Origin: a virus | Virus record (IMG/VR): IMGVR_UViG_3300024506_000008 | Location: 1-52,196 of that record | DNA length: 52,196 nt | Strand: one strand, 5' to 3' | Shown: one piece after another, positions 8,557 to 18,466 of the stretch | Layout of the letters: every line of letters begins with the position of its first letter | Position numbering within the stretch: position 1 is the stretch's first letter | Program-made: the position numbers and the translations under genes | The notes under the pieces: model-generated | Databases searched by the model: none | Seen by the model: the letters and a program-made list of their open reading frames with translations, nothing else | Told to the model about the DNA's origin: nothing

Positions 8557-9061
8557 ATGTCACAGCTAATGCAAATATATCACTAACTTGCTGCTCGTTT
8601 AAATTTAAAGTTGAAGCGATCATTCCGACGAGAGGGTGTTGTTTTTTTATTTCTAACGCATATTCCCATTCCGCACGGGCAATTTCTCTTTGAACTGGAT
8701 CTGAAATTCCATCGATTTGTGCTTCTATTGTAGAAAGAGATATTCCTGTTTGTATTAATGCTATTCTTAGCTGCCTCGGAGTGCAAGTATCTGGAGGCTT
8801 GGGTAACCTTTCGTTAATCTCATCTTGAGTTAAATTTCTAACATAAGTTTCTTCAACCCATTTAAAATTAAGTAAATCTGCAAAAGATCGCCCTTCAAGG
8901 ACTTGAGTAGCAGGATCAAAAAATGGATCTGGACGCTTTTCAATCTCAAGCTCTATAAGAAAGTCTGGCAATATCCCAGGTTGGCCATCAACTAAATATC
9001 GCCCCTCTCGGATCTCCCCTTCCCTTTTTTGGGTATTTAAATTGTAAAGGAAAGTTTGCAT
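8552..9061 (-). CDS. Phage tail fibre-associated protein
   Basis: A 169-residue protein with no signal peptide. The C-terminal part (from about residue 93, TPRQLRIALIQTGISL...) is a helical domain of a kind often seen at the end of small phage proteins encoded next to tail fibres: QLRIALIQ, then DPVQREIARAEWEYA, then a helix ending in NLNEQQVSDIFALA. The N-terminal half (YNLNTQKREGEIREGRYLVDG) is probably beta-stranded. It lies between the fibre gene and the RCC1 gene and is likely co-expressed with both. It could be a fibre chaperone or a minor structural protein; the sequence does not decide. Confidence 0.45.
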   Translation of the reverse strand: MQTFLYNLNTQKREGEIREGRYLVDGQPGILPDFLIELEIEKRPDPFFDPATQVLEGRSFADLLNFKWVEETYVRNLTQDEINERLPKPPDTCTPRQLRIALIQTGISLSTIEAQIDGISDPVQREIARAEWEYALEIKKQHPLVGMIASTLNLNEQQVSDIFALAVTL

Positions 9062-9076
9062 ATTTTATATATTATA

Positions 9077-9991
9077 TTAAACGAGTTCTCTTTCTCCAAA
9101 CAATGTCCAGACATCTCCAGAGACATTTTTTAATGCTACTACCGAGTACTGTTTCTGTGTTTTGAGAGTCTCGCTAGTGTTAATCACGACCCCTGTTCCT
9201 GTGGCAAAAGTAACCTGACCAGCGCCAGCTTGCTCCAGCATAATTTCGCAGTCAGTTGGCCAAGCGACGACTGATGTTGGCGGCACAGTAACGGTTACTG
9301 CTGTTGCGGCAGTGGTTCTGATATAATCGCCCGCATGCCCGCGCTCTAGCGTAAGACCAGTGCCAGTAAAACCAGAAACTAAAAAGAATTGTGGTCCCAG
9401 CGGCCCTACTGTTGAGCCGCTAACCCTTACGTACATTCCAGAAGTTGTCGTCCAAATGTCGCCATCAACTGGAGAGGTTGGTGCAATGCCGTGCGGAATA
9501 TTAAATGTAGCCCTGCCCGTTGTACCTGAAGAAAGTGAGAATTTACCACTGGCTGAAATCGAATCGCCTGAAATTACTAATCCAGTTGTGTTAAATCTGC
9601 TGACGCCAGAAACATTAAGAGAAATGCCGCTGATTGGCAGCGCCTTTACAGCAGCCCAGTCACCCGAAACGTGCAAGGTATTTGAGGCGTATTGTCCCAT
9701 CACAACCCTATCATCACTAAATACTTCCAAAATTGGCAGGCCCGCAATGTCGTTAACGCTCATAAGTGAGCCAGTCATTACATCGTCAACACCAAATAAG
9801 CGTCCGTTTATGCCCTCAACGAAAAACTTATCAACTGTTCCAGTAGAAAAACTTTGAACTCCAAGCGTGCCGCTATTAGAAAAGGCAAGTCTTACTGCGC
9901 CACTTAGAGAAGCGTCTAAAGACGAAGAACCTGTAGTTCCAGTATTGAACTCTAGGATGCCAGAATTAGGGTTGATTAAAATATTAGGCAT
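9077..9991 (-). CDS. Tail fibre/spike-like structural protein
   Basis: A 304-residue protein rich in Gly, Ser, Thr and Val, with repeating short beta strands (for example LNVSGVSRFNTTGLVISGDSI) and no Cys-rich or enzymatic motif. The sequence GDIWTTTSGMYVRVSGS at about 178-194 is typical of phage fibre proteins that mention display of short beta hairpins. The C-terminal third (AVTVTVPPTSV...EIMLEQAGAGQVTF) resembles a fibre domain also present twice in the large collagen-like protein ([11 protein letters not shown]...). A late-type motif sits 5 nt before the start codon. Probably part of the adhesive tail tip. Confidence 0.55.
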   Translation of the reverse strand: MPNILINPNSGILEFNTGTTGSSSLDASLSGAVRLAFSNSGTLGVQSFSTGTVDKFFVEGINGRLFGVDDVMTGSLMSVNDIAGLPILEVFSDDRVVMGQYASNTLHVSGDWAAVKALPISGISLNVSGVSRFNTTGLVISGDSISASGKFSLSSGTTGRATFNIPHGIAPTSPVDGDIWTTTSGMYVRVSGSTVGPLGPQFFLVSGFTGTGLTLERGHAGDYIRTTAATAVTVTVPPTSVVAWPTDCEIMLEQAGAGQVTFATGTGVVINTSETLKTQKQYSVVALKNVSGDVWTLFGERELV

Positions 9992-9996
9992 TTTTA

Positions 9997-10006
9997 TAAT
10001 TTACAC
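9997..10006 (-). promoter_or_regulatory. Late-type promoter motif GTGTAAATTA
   Basis: On the minus strand GTGTAAATTA ends 5 nt before the ATG at 9991, in the 20-nt gap after the LamG gene. Spacing and core match the motifs at 31654-31663 and 319-328, where transcription would begin at or very near the start codon. Confidence 0.45.
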
Positions 10007-10011
10007 TGGAA

Positions 10012-10707
10012 TTAGAGTCGAAAGCGACCTTTTGTGGCGTTGTAGTTTTGACGGATTTCGCTGCTAGATAATCCACGATTATACAGTTTCGCATAATATA
10101 TATTACAAGCGCAATTTCTGCTTGTTCTTAATAAATCATTTGCAAGCACTAATCTTGTAAAATTTATTGTCGGACTAAATGAAGCTGTTCCTTGTAAGAC
10201 GCCGTCAAAATAAGAAGTTGCAGTAGAAGAAGTAACTGATAATCCCAAAACATGTATTTTCCCATCCGCCGGAAATTGAGAAGCTGAAGCTAATGCATCG
10301 CTTGCTGCTCCATTAATAGCACTTCCATAATATCTTAAATGGCCGTTTGTATTTGGTACTCCGTTAAATCCTCCATACTCTAACAAAAGGTTATTTGTTC
10401 CATCGTCTAAAACTGCAAAATCAACCCAGCTTTGACCCCCGCTATTTTGCCTAAATGCCATTTCTATAGTCATATTAGAACTAGATAAACTTATTGCGCA
10501 TGAGCCATAATCATTGCTTCCGTCAAATGCAATAATACCCCCATTTGCACTGCTAAATGTTGGTCCATTTATTAGAGTGACATTATTTCCATTCCTACTC
10601 AAATCAGTCCAAACTGTCCCAGAACCGGGGTAACTCTTTGTGTTCCCCGCATCCAAACATAAAACTAAACCATTTTCAACTATATCTGGACCCCCGGAGA
10701 CACTCAT
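10012..10707 (-). CDS. LamG/concanavalin-like jelly-roll protein, copy 1
   Basis: A 231-residue protein with the pattern of LamG/concanavalin A-like lectin folds used by phage and bacterial adhesins: N-terminal NGLVLCLDAGNTKSYPGSG, then W-DLSRNGNN, FDGSNDYG (about 68-75), a central beta core and a C-terminal YNRGLSSSEIRQNYNA. It is one of three paralogues in this block (others at 10704-11375 and 11641-12273). It starts within a 4-nt ATGA overlap with copy 2. Such domains commonly bind carbohydrates, so a host-glycan-binding or virion-decorating role is likely. No signal peptide is seen. Confidence 0.7.
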   Translation of the reverse strand: MSVSGGPDIVENGLVLCLDAGNTKSYPGSGTVWTDLSRNGNNVTLINGPTFSSANGGIIAFDGSNDYGSCAISLSSSNMTIEMAFRQNSGGQSWVDFAVLDDGTNNLLLEYGGFNGVPNTNGHLRYYGSAINGAASDALASASQFPADGKIHVLGLSVTSSTATSYFDGVLQGTASFSPTINFTRLVLANDLLRTSRNCACNIYYAKLYNRGLSSSEIRQNYNATKGRFRL

Positions 10708-11375
10708 AGCTTGAACCTTCCTTTGGTGGCGTTGTAGTTTTGAATTATTTCAGCGCGGGACAATGCTCTGTTATATATTTGAGCAACTGCTATGTTTCCC
10801 GCAAAAAATCTGTTACCAAAACCACTATCTCGCCCCATTTGTATATTGTTTAAAGTGGTTGATGCGTGACTCACATTGTTAACGGCGGAAGTTATTCCAG
10901 TTTGCTGACATAGATATGCGGTTGCTGAAGTTGCTCCCACAGAAACCGCACAAAGAGACCATTGCAAATTCGGCACGATCAAACCGCTGGCCCAATTATA
11001 AGTATTTGCGTTATCATTCCAATGATAGCCAATCTGGTTGCTGCTAAAAAAGTTTAACCCAGTCACGTTTGTTCCTCTGGAAAGAAACACGCCATCATAT
11101 TGTGCTTGATCTCCATTTCTATATATCCAAATCAAAAAAGTGGCGGTGGATGTCACGATTGTACCACTAAATATAACATAGTCATCAACACCATCAAATA
11201 TGATGCTTCCATTATTGGCACTGCTATATGTTGGACCGTTTGTTAGCGTTCCATTTATACCATTTCTGCTAATATCTGTCCAAGCTGTTCCACTGCCCGA
11301 ATAGCTTTTCGGGTTTCCAGCATCCAAACATAGCACAAGGCCATCTGTAACTATTTTTGGACCGTTGCTGTACAT
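10704..11375 (-). CDS. LamG/concanavalin-like jelly-roll protein, copy 2
   Basis: About 223 residues from ATG at 11375 (MYSNGPKIVTDGLVLCLDAG); a longer frame from 11411 would overlap the previous gene and lacks similarity to the paralogues, so the shorter start is preferred. The same landmarks occur as in copies 1 and 3: LVLCLDAGNPKSY, W-DISRNG, FDGVDDYV, and YNRALSRAEIIQNYNATKGRF at the end. The N- and C-terminal edges are best conserved while the central strands differ, as expected when ligand-contact loops diversify. Confidence 0.7.
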   Translation of the reverse strand: MYSNGPKIVTDGLVLCLDAGNPKSYSGSGTAWTDISRNGINGTLTNGPTYSSANNGSIIFDGVDDYVIFSGTIVTSTATFLIWIYRNGDQAQYDGVFLSRGTNVTGLNFFSSNQIGYHWNDNANTYNWASGLIVPNLQWSLCAVSVGATSATAYLCQQTGITSAVNNVSHASTTLNNIQMGRDSGFGNRFFAGNIAVAQIYNRALSRAEIIQNYNATKGRFKL

Positions 11376-11376
11376 T

Positions 11377-11637
11377 TTAAATAGGCATTCCAGTCTGGGT
11401 CCAACCGACACCTGTCAGGATATCTAAAATTTCCTCGTAAGTATATGGACCTTCTGCCCCAGAGATTGTGGCGGCGAACGCTGGCGCTTCGCCGTCCCAC
11501 TTCACAAATGTTTTAGCTTGATCGATTGATTTGCGCACAGTTTCGGCAGAAGTTTCAAGAACTTCATCAAAATTAACCTTCGTTAATTCGGAGACTGGAA
11601 TGATTAAGTATTCGCGATGTTCGAATTGGTGACTCAT
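11377..11637 (-). CDS. Small conserved phage protein
   Basis: An 86-residue protein starting MSHQFEHREYLIIPVSELTKVNFDEV. It seems to be a mixed alpha/beta protein with a hydrophobic strand near the N-terminus, a helix at 30-42 (ETVRKSIDQAKTF) and YTYEEILDIL near 67-76. The pattern of a start strand, then W near residue 47 (FVKWDGEAPAF), resembles small accessory proteins found among tail-fibre genes. It sits between two LamG genes with gaps of 1 and 3 nt, so it is surely co-transcribed. Function unknown. Confidence 0.55.
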   Translation of the reverse strand: MSHQFEHREYLIIPVSELTKVNFDEVLETSAETVRKSIDQAKTFVKWDGEAPAFAATISGAEGPYTYEEILDILTGVGWTQTGMPI

Positions 11638-11640
11638 AGT

Positions 11641-12273
11641 TTAAAGTTTAAATCGGCCTTTGATGGCATTGTAGTTTTGAAGGATTTCTGATGGCGACAA
11701 TGCTCTACCATACACTTGAGCAACTGCTACGCTAAAAGCCCCATACTCTCCAGCCAAATTGTCACCTCCAACAAAAAATAAAGCGGAATTTTTTGTGGTG
11801 GAACTTGTGGTGCTTGCAATCAAAACTCCATTTCTGTAATAAGACAAACTTGTGCCATTTTTAACGACGCATACGTTTATCCAAGACCCGATGGGCATTG
11901 CTCCACCAAAAATTGTTGGAAAATATTCCATATTACTTGTAGTAAGTTTTGTAAAATCCCCTTGTCTACAACCCATTATGATGTCGGCGCTGCTATTTCT
12001 TGTTGGTTTTACCCAAGTGTTCCAAGTAAATGACGAAGCTGTAGTATATGCGGGTTGAGTATAATTAGTTGAAACATAATCATTAGTGCCATCAAACACA
12101 ATACTTCCCCTATCTGCGCTATTAAACGTTGGTCCATTCAAAGTTCCATTGTTTCCATTTCGACTTAAATCATTCCAAGCTGTCCCGCTACCCGGATAGC
12201 TTTTTGAGTTCCCCGCATCCAAGCACAGCACTAACCCATCTGTAACTATCCTTGGCCCATAATTATTCGGCAT
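11641..12273 (-). CDS. LamG/concanavalin-like jelly-roll protein, copy 3
   Basis: A 210-residue paralogue of the two other LamG-type genes nearby. It has DGLVLCLDAGNSKSYPGSG near the N-terminus, WNDLSRNGNNGTLNGPTF, FDGTNDYVS, a central sandwich with WNTWVKP and a C-terminal YGRALSPSEILQNYNAIKGRF. It starts 1 nt before the stop region of the collagen-like gene upstream. The three copies keep the same length and boundaries, which suggests that each is a complete single-domain protein. Binding partner unknown. Confidence 0.7.
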   Translation of the reverse strand: MPNNYGPRIVTDGLVLCLDAGNSKSYPGSGTAWNDLSRNGNNGTLNGPTFNSADRGSIVFDGTNDYVSTNYTQPAYTTASSFTWNTWVKPTRNSSADIIMGCRQGDFTKLTTSNMEYFPTIFGGAMPIGSWINVCVVKNGTSLSYYRNGVLIASTTSSTTKNSALFFVGGDNLAGEYGAFSVAVAQVYGRALSPSEILQNYNAIKGRFKL

Positions 12274-12274
12274 A

Positions 12275-15200
12275 TTAAAACTCCACTTTAAGTTTCTCTA
12301 CATCAACACGCTCGGCGTAGACTATATAAAAATAATCCAGATCGGGCGAGTCTGACGATATATAAATAAAGTTGCCTTCAATTTTTTCAACATAAAGGTT
12401 TTGCTGATAGCCAAACGGAGTGAGTTGAACAGTGATAGACTGAGGATCAACCAGCGCGACCCAGTAATCGGGCAGTGAGATCACGCCCCCGCGCCCGCGC
12501 CCGCGCACGTACACGCCGTTTTCTGGGCCTTCCAAGCAGGCGTACTGCAACTTCATTCCGCTCTTTGTGGGGTGGTCAATAAGGAACGCCTTGGTCTGCG
12601 CGGCCATATGGCCGTTGATTGTGGTATTAACGCCGATTGTTACAAGCGATCCAGTGTCAGTAATAGAAGAATTGCCAACGGCAGTTGAAGAAGTAAATTT
12701 AGCAATTGTATTGGTAGTGCCAGAAATAGTTCCAGCGCCACTTGTGCCACTTGTGCCTGCCGCACCGTTAGCACCACTTGTACCGCTAGTGCCAGTTGTG
12801 CCACTGGTACCCGCTGCACCCGCTGCGCCATTAGCGCCGCTTGTACCACTTGTTCCTGTAGTTCCGCTAGTTCCGTTAGCACCAGCTGCACCATTAGCTC
12901 CACTTGTGCCGCTAGTGCCAGTGGTGCCAGAAGTACCATTTATACCGCTAGTGCCATTAGCACCGTTCGCGCCGCTAGTACCACTCGTTCCATTAACACC
13001 GCTGGTTCCAGCAGCGCCATTAGCACCGCTTGTACCAGAAGTTCCATTGACGCCGCTCGTTCCGTTTACACCGCTTGTGCCATTTGCGCCACTGGTACCA
13101 CTTGTTCCATTTACACCGCTGGTACCGTTAACGCCACTAGTACCGCTAGCACCACTGCTTCCGCTTGTGCCATTTGTGCCGCTTGTTCCACTTACGCCAC
13201 TTGTGCCATTTGCGCCACTGGTACCACTAGTGCCCTGTGTTCCGCCAAGTTCAGCGATAAAGTCTACTTTCCAGCCGATTGTAGCATCGATATAAGTAAA
13301 TCCTAGAAGAGCAGAGAAATTACAAGTTAAGTCTTCTAACAAGCTTTCGATTCTCGATCCATTTCTAGCTACAGTTAAATTATTAGTTGGCCAAGTTTCT
13401 TTAAAATCATTAATTTCAACATAGTTACCAGCAGATGGAGTAGCTGGTAGGGTAATCGTAAAAGCGCCAGCAGAAGTGTCTGCAAGAATACGATCACCAT
13501 TAACTGCGGTGTAATTTGAGGTTTTTACCGTCCAGCCAACAAGTGGGCTAGTTCCGCTTGTACCGCTAGTACCTGTTGTCCCACTAGTGCCAGCAGCACC
13601 ATTTGCACCGCTAGTACCAGCTGTACCACTTGTCCCAGCTGCGCCATTAACGCCACTAGTTCCGTTAACTCCACTTGTACCATTAGCGCCATTTGCGCCG
13701 CTAGTACCTGTCGTGCCACTGGTGCCATTTGCACCGCTAGTGCCACTTGTACCCGTTGTACCGCTAGTGCCATTGACGCCGCTAGTGCCGTTAGCGCCAT
13801 TTGCGCCGCTAGTGCCTGCTGTACCGCTAGTGCCAGTAGTACCACTGGTTCCGTTAATGCCGCTAGTACCAGTTGTGCCACTTGTTCCATTGACTCCGCT
13901 CGTACCATTAACACCACTTGTGCCATTAATTCCACTAGTTCCGGTAGTACCACTAGTACCAGTAGTTCCGCTAGTCCCATTTGTACCGCTAGTGCCATTG
14001 ATACCACTGGTACCATTAATGCCACTGCTACCACTAGTTCCTTGAGTGCCACCGATTTCAGAAATAACATCGATTTTCCAACCAATTGTCGCATCAATAT
14101 AAGTTAAGCCGATTGTAGCTGAAATATTACATACAAGATCTTCAAGCAAGCTATCGATTCTAGAACCATTTCTTGCAATTGTCAGATTATTTATCGGCCA
14201 AGTTTCTTCTGGATCATTAAATTCTACATAATGACCAGCAGATGGAGAAGCTGGCAAAGTAATAGTAAATGCTCCAGCTGAAGTGTCAGCGAGAAGGCGA
14301 TCACCGTTTACCGCTGTATAGCTAGATGTTTTTACCGACCATCCAACTAGTGGGCTGGTGCCACTAGTGCCACTTGTGCCTGTTGTACCGCTAGTGCCAA
14401 CAGCGCCGTTTGCTCCGCTGGTACCAGCTGTGCCGCTTGTGCCATTAATCCCGCTTGTACCGTTTACACCACTAGTACCGTTGGCGCCATTTGCTCCGCT
14501 GGTGCCGCTAGTGCCGGTCGTACCGCTAGTACCATTGACACCGCTTGTGCCATTAGCACCGTTCGCGCCGCTGGTGCCTGCTGTACCGCTAGTGCCAGTT
14601 GTACCGCTGGTGCCGTTAGCGCCATTTGCACCACTAGTACCTGATGAGCCGCTAGTACCAGTTGTTCCGCTCGTACCATTAACACCGCTAGTACCATTGG
14701 AGCCATTCGTGCCTGAAGAACCAGAAGTGCCAGTTGTACCAGAAGTACCACTTGATCCAGACGAGCCAGCAGTACCGCTTGTACCAGATGAGCCAGAAGT
14801 TCCACCAACAGCCACGTTCCAAGTTGATCCGTCGCTAATTACAGTAACTGCTTCGTACTGATCTAAAACGTAAGTATTGGCGCCATCAATTTGACCAAGA
14901 GAAGTGGCGTCGATTGTTAGAGTTCCAGTGCCTTTATTTTTTATCGTATACTGTCTGCCGCTATTAGCCGAGGCGGAAATCAGTGTGACAGTAATTGGCG
15001 AAGAGGAATTACCAACGATAACGTCATCAAGAGTTGTGACAACATAACCTGTAGTTTTTACATCAACGTTGCGCTCGATAGATTCGGCGTAGAATGTCCT
15101 GAAAATGTCCAAGCTGCCAGAAATAAAATGCTGACCAGTGCCATTAAGCTCAAGAGTGTTTGTATTAAACCAAACACCAGAAGCCGAATGATAGGACAGC

Positions 15201-18052
15201 ATATCGTTGTCCTGAACACCAATCAGGCGAACGTTGTGCAACTCTTGCAATTCATAACCATTTTGAACTTTAACAAGGATCTCGCCCGCGCTCTGATGCG
15301 CGCGCACGACGTAGCCAAGAAAGACGCCGTGATCTGGCGCGATTGGAATTCCAGTTTGATAAGCGCCGGAAATTGTTGGCGACAGCCAGAGAGAAGCGCC
15401 CTCTGGAATACCAGTTGTGTTTATTCCCTTGAGAAGTCCGTTGATGATAACGTAGCCATCGGCACCAACAGCAACATCTTCAGCCATAAGGCCGAATGTT
15501 TTTGTGGAGCCCATTTCGCTACCAGCGTAAGATTTTTGAACAATGATTTTATTTCCTTGGGCGCCGGAAACATAAACAACAGTGCCCTTGGAAAGAGTAC
15601 CAGTTGTTTGATTGGTGACTCGCTCAAACATTTGCTGACCAAGATCGAGATCAACATTACCACCAAGAAGGCCAAGGCTAACTGTGCCACGACCATCATT
15701 CCAGTTCATTTCGCCAACACCAACGGGGTCGGCGTAACCAGTATTGAATATTAATTCATTTGTTTTTACTGAACCAGAAACAGTGATTAAACTGCCAGAT
15801 TCATAAGCAATGCTGTCGCCAATTGTTCCTGTTGTAGTAAATTTAGCTAGATAGGTTGGAGTACCGGAAACCGCAAGGCTGTTACCGCTTGTGCCGCTTG
15901 TGCCAGTTTGGCCACTAGTTCCGCTAGAACCATTAGCGCCGTTGGCTCCGCTAGTGCCACTGGTTCCGCTCGCGCCAGAAGATCCAGTCGCGCCACTTGT
16001 TCCGCTAGAGCCACTGGTTCCACTAGCGCCTGCGACACCATCAGTACCGCTGCTACCACTTGTTCCGGCTGTACCGCTTGTACCGCTACTACCACTTGCG
16101 CCAGAAGAACCTGTAGCACCACTAGTACCACTGCTGCCGCTTGTGCCCGCTGCACCACTTGTGCCATTAGAGCCATTTACACCACTTGTGCCAGATGAAC
16201 CATTGGCTCCATTAACGCCACTAGTTCCATCTGCACCGCTGCTGCCGCTGCTCCCACTAGTTCCATTAGTCCCGCTAGTTCCAGTTATGCCACTTGATCC
16301 ACTAGTACCGTTAACGCCACTAGATCCACTTGTTCCGTTTATGCCAGATGTTCCACTAGAGCCACTAGTTCCATCTGTTCCGGCTGTGCCACTGCTACCG
16401 CTTGTTCCCGTAGTGCCGCTAGTTCCATTGATGCCGCTGCTGCCACTAGAACCGCTACTACCACTAGATCCACTAGTTCCATCAACGCCGCTAGTACCAT
16501 CGGTACCGCTAGAGCCACTAGTTCCAGTTGTTCCACTTGAACCACTTGAGCCGCTAGTTCCGTTTATTCCGCTAGTGCCATCAGTGCCACTAGTGCCGTT
16601 AACTCCACTTGTACCGCTGCTGCCACTGCTGCCGCTGCTGCCACTTGTGCCATTTGATCCATTATCTCCTTTGTCACCAGTTCTGGCAAATGTAAGAATG
16701 CAATCATCACCATCACTAAAAGGATTGGCGCTTGAACTATCTACAGGAGAAACAGTAATCTTAAAAAATCCAGAAGCCTCTTCTGTTGCGCTGATAGTAA
16801 ACAGAATAAAAGTTCCAGTATCAAATAGCTTGCTTACTTTTACGTGACCTTTGATTGTCGATGTTGAATCATCAATCGTCCTGAGATAATTCTGAATATC
16901 GGAGTTATTCAGATCCACATCGTCAAGATTAATTCTTGTGGATGTGTCTTGAGTCGATTGGTTAAAGGCGAAATTACCCGCTCCTGGATCAATATCAGTT
17001 GTTACTGAACTAAAATTATATTTAAAAGAAGCGCCGCCAAAGTTACCGTTTTGACCTGATGTGCCTGCGGTACCAGAAGAACCACTAGAGCCACTGCTGC
17101 CACTTGTGCCATCAGTGCCGCTGGTGCCATTTACACCGCTAGTACCGTTAACGCCGCTAGTACCTGCTGTACCGCTAGTGCCGGTGGTTCCACTAGATCC
17201 GCTAGAACCACTTGTACCGCTAGAACCACTTGTTCCATCGGTGCCGCTGGTTCCATTTACGCCACTCGTAGCACTTGTTCCACTGGTACCATCTGTGCCG
17301 CTACTTCCACTGGAACCTGAAGTTCCACTTGAACCGGAAGTTCCACTGGTTCCGCTAGATCCACTAGTGCCATTGATGCCACTTGTGCCATCTGTGCCAC
17401 TCGTTCCGCTAGAGCCACTGCTGCCACTGGTTCCATTAATACCGCTGGTGCCCGCTGTGCCACTAGTTCCTGAAGAACCACTAGTACCACTAACTCCGCT
17501 GCTTCCACTTGAACCGCTGGTGCCCGTAGTGCCACTTGTTCCATTAATACCGCTACTTCCTGAAGTTCCACTTGTTCCAGCTGTACCACTTGTACCGCTA
17601 ACGCCACTGCTACCACTACTGCCACTTGTTCCATTCGTTCCTGAAGAACCGCTAGTTCCTGTAGTGCCACTGGTCCCATTTACGCCACTAGTACCACTAC
17701 TGCCGCTTGTTCCAGTCGTGCCGCTTGTTCCATTGATTCCGCTTGAACCACTTGTCCCCGCTGTGCCGCTTGAACCGCTTGTGCCATTGATTCCGCTTGT
17801 GCCAGAAGAGCCACTTGTTCCGGCGGTGCCGCTTGTACCAGAAGAGCCGCTGCTACCACTTATGCCACTTGATCCACTGGTGCCGCTTGTACCGTTTGTC
17901 CCACTGGTTCCATTTATACCACTAGTACCATTACCAATAATCTGATCAACCTCAACTATCTCAGTTGGAGGGCAAACGCCAGTTGAAGTCTCTACGATTT
18001 CGACTGGTCCGCATATACCGGAAACGATGACCTCTACAACTGTATGAGACAT
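12275..18052 (-). CDS. Giant collagen-like tail fibre protein
   Basis: A 1925-residue protein built of long Gly-X-Y tracts rich in GTSG, GSSG, GVNGTSG and GINGTSG, interrupted by globular parts. After a short N-terminus (about 40 residues) come five tracts. The first break (around residue 345) is a beta domain; the second (around 760-1130) is a large fibre domain with [15 protein letters not shown]. The third and fourth breaks are two copies of a 105-residue domain starting SPLVGW(S/T)VKTS. The C-terminus has [21 protein letters not shown] and GVYVRGRG, a known end domain of phage fibres. Gly-X-Y tracts form triple helices, so this is probably a long trimeric fibre. Very many Asn-Gly-Thr sites and Ser/Thr residues could carry glycans. 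Confidence 0.85.
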   Translation of the reverse strand: MSHTVVEVIVSGICGPVEIVETSTGVCPPTEIVEVDQIIGNGTSGINGTSGTNGTSGTSGSSGISGSSGSSGTSGTAGTSGSSGTSGINGTSGSSGTAGTSGSSGINGTSGTTGTSGSSGTSGVNGTSGTTGTSGSSGTNGTSGSSGSSGVSGTSGTAGTSGTSGSSGINGTSGTTGTSGSSGSSGVSGTSGSSGTSGTAGTSGINGTSGSSGSSGTSGTDGTSGINGTSGSSGTSGTSGSSGTSGSSGSSGTDGTSGTSATSGVNGTSGTDGTSGSSGTSGSSGSSGTTGTSGTAGTSGVNGTSGVNGTSGTDGTSGSSGSSGSSGTAGTSGQNGNFGGASFKYNFSSVTTDIDPGAGNFAFNQSTQDTSTRINLDDVDLNNSDIQNYLRTIDDSTSTIKGHVKVSKLFDTGTFILFTISATEEASGFFKITVSPVDSSSANPFSDGDDCILTFARTGDKGDNGSNGTSGSSGSSGSSGTSGVNGTSGTDGTSGINGTSGSSGSSGTTGTSGSSGTDGTSGVDGTSGSSGSSGSSGSSGINGTSGTTGTSGSSGTAGTDGTSGSSGTSGINGTSGSSGVNGTSGSSGITGTSGTNGTSGSSGSSGADGTSGVNGANGSSGTSGVNGSNGTSGAAGTSGSSGTSGATGSSGASGSSGTSGTAGTSGSSGTDGVAGASGTSGSSGTSGATGSSGASGTSGTSGANGANGSSGTSGQTGTSGTSGNSLAVSGTPTYLAKFTTTGTIGDSIAYESGSLITVSGSVKTNELIFNTGYADPVGVGEMNWNDGRGTVSLGLLGGNVDLDLGQQMFERVTNQTTGTLSKGTVVYVSGAQGNKIIVQKSYAGSEMGSTKTFGLMAEDVAVGADGYVIINGLLKGINTTGIPEGASLWLSPTISGAYQTGIPIAPDHGVFLGYVVRAHQSAGEILVKVQNGYELQELHNVRLIGVQDNDMLSYHSASGVWFNTNTLELNGTGQHFISGSLDIFRTFYAESIERNVDVKTTGYVVTTLDDVIVGNSSSPITVTLISASANSGRQYTIKNKGTGTLTIDATSLGQIDGANTYVLDQYEAVTVISDGSTWNVAVGGTSGSSGTSGTAGSSGSSGTSGTTGTSGSSGTNGSNGTSGVNGTSGTTGTSGSSGTSGANGANGTSGTTGTSGTAGTSGANGANGTSGVNGTSGTTGTSGTSGANGANGTSGVNGTSGINGTSGTAGTSGANGAVGTSGTTGTSGTSGTSPLVGWSVKTSSYTAVNGDRLLADTSAGAFTITLPASPSAGHYVEFNDPEETWPINNLTIARNGSRIDSLLEDLVCNISATIGLTYIDATIGWKIDVISEIGGTQGTSGSSGINGTSGINGTSGTNGTSGTTGTSGTTGTSGINGTSGVNGTSGVNGTSGTTGTSGINGTSGTTGTSGTAGTSGANGANGTSGVNGTSGTTGTSGTSGANGTSGTTGTSGANGANGTSGVNGTSGVNGAAGTSGTAGTSGANGAAGTSGTTGTSGTSGTSPLVGWTVKTSNYTAVNGDRILADTSAGAFTITLPATPSAGNYVEINDFKETWPTNNLTVARNGSRIESLLEDLTCNFSALLGFTYIDATIGWKVDFIAELGGTQGTSGTSGANGTSGVSGTSGTNGTSGSSGASGTSGVNGTSGVNGTSGTSGANGTSGVNGTSGVNGTSGTSGANGAAGTSGVNGTSGTSGANGANGTSGINGTSGTTGTSGTSGANGAAGANGTSGTTGTSGTSGANGAAGAAGTSGTTGTSGTSGANGAAGTSGTSGAGTISGTTNTIAKFTSSTAVGNSSITDTGSLVTIGVNTTINGHMAAQTKAFLIDHPTKSGMKLQYACLEGPENGVYVRGRGRGGVISLPDYWVALVDPQSITVQLTPFGYQQNLYVEKIEGNFIYISSDSPDLDYFYIVYAERVDVEKLKVEF
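13232..13553 (-). repeat. Duplicated globular fibre domain, copy B
   Basis: Codes for about 105 residues from [20 protein letters not shown] to the end of a [15 protein letters not shown] segment. It is a diverged copy of the domain at 14041-14362, offset by about 809 bp, both flanked by collagen tracts. The shared core is [13 protein letters not shown], then ARNGSRI and SLLEDL. Confidence 0.8.
14041..14362 (-). repeat. Duplicated globular fibre domain, copy A
   Basis: Codes for [20 protein letters not shown] to [15 protein letters not shown], about 105 residues, closely similar to the copy at 13232-13553. Duplication of domain plus flanking collagen tract probably lengthened the fibre in one step. 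Confidence 0.8.
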
Positions 18053-18053
18053 G

Positions 18054-18395
18054 TTATGATAATGTTGAGATGTTAGTGTCTACGTTTACTGTTCCTTTTA
18101 ATATTTTTTGAATTGTATTATCTGCGTATTTGACTAACACATCGTACTTTAAAGGACCAGGGTGAAGAGCGGCAGTTTGTGCCGCAGTCAGGGTTAGCTT
18201 AATTAAGCCTGAAGCCGGGGTGATTTTAGTGACCGTGAAAGTTTGAAGATTTGGAAAGTAATAATCTTGTTTGATTTCTGCATCAATTGTGGCATTAGTT
18301 ACATCAATGGTTGTTCCAGTATCATTCTTCAAAGTTAGCACTAAACAGAAATCTACATTCCTTTCGATTGAAATATTGTAGGTGGAGGCTGGCAT
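18054..18395 (-). CDS. Small beta-rich baseplate-type protein (BppU-like N-domain)
   Basis: A 113-residue protein: [22 protein letters not shown], then [20 protein letters not shown], then a conserved [17 protein letters not shown] and a final strand [23 protein letters not shown]. This order is that of the Ig-like N-terminal domain seen in upper-baseplate BppU-like proteins, which join fibres to the baseplate. It ends 1 nt before the collagen-like fibre start and has a promoter motif 11 nt before its ATG, so it leads the adhesin operon. A fibre-attachment role is inferred. Confidence 0.55.
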   Translation of the reverse strand: MPASTYNISIERNVDFCLVLTLKNDTGTTIDVTNATIDAEIKQDYYFPNLQTFTVTKITPASGLIKLTLTAAQTAALHPGPLKYDVLVKYADNTIQKILKGTVNVDTNISTLS

Positions 18396-18406
18396 GGCGC
18401 TTAATA

Positions 18407-18416
18407 CAATTTACAC
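18407..18416 (-). promoter_or_regulatory. Late-type promoter motif GTGTAAATTG
   Basis: On the minus strand GTGTAAATTG ends 11 nt before ATG at 18395 and lies immediately downstream of a terminator hairpin, so it is well placed to start a new transcription unit for the adhesin operon. Confidence 0.5.
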
Positions 18417-18445
18417 AAAAAGCGCACCATAAAAGATGCGCTTTT
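18417..18445 (-). terminator. Rho-independent terminator
   Basis: Inverted repeat AAAAGCGCA/TGCGCTTTT with an 11-nt loop and T-rich end on the minus strand. It follows the connector gene ending at 18467 and precedes the promoter motif of the adhesin operon. Confidence 0.75.
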
Positions 18446-18466
18446 GATTTTTAATTTTAATTAAAT

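Larger units (their letters stand above)
12736..17935 (-). repeat. Collagen-like Gly-X-Y coding repeats
   Basis: Tandem 9-nt units coding mainly [15 protein letters not shown] and GTT run in five tracts at about 12736-13235, 13555-14040, 14360-14810, 15880-16670 and 17050-17935. Codon choice varies between units, so DNA identity is partly masked. The repeats are coding, not CRISPR: no unique spacers occur. Confidence 0.85.

Noticed and set aside
12736-17935. CRISPR-like arrays
   Set aside because: The repeats are contiguous coding triplets without unique spacers, leader or cas genes.
12567-17945. Long plus-strand reading frames rich in Pro, Leu and Val opposite the collagen-like gene
   Set aside because: They are antisense translations of the Gly-X-Y codons (PLVPLVP-type) and have no independent start signals. 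The collagen frame is supported by fibre domains at both ends and between the tracts.
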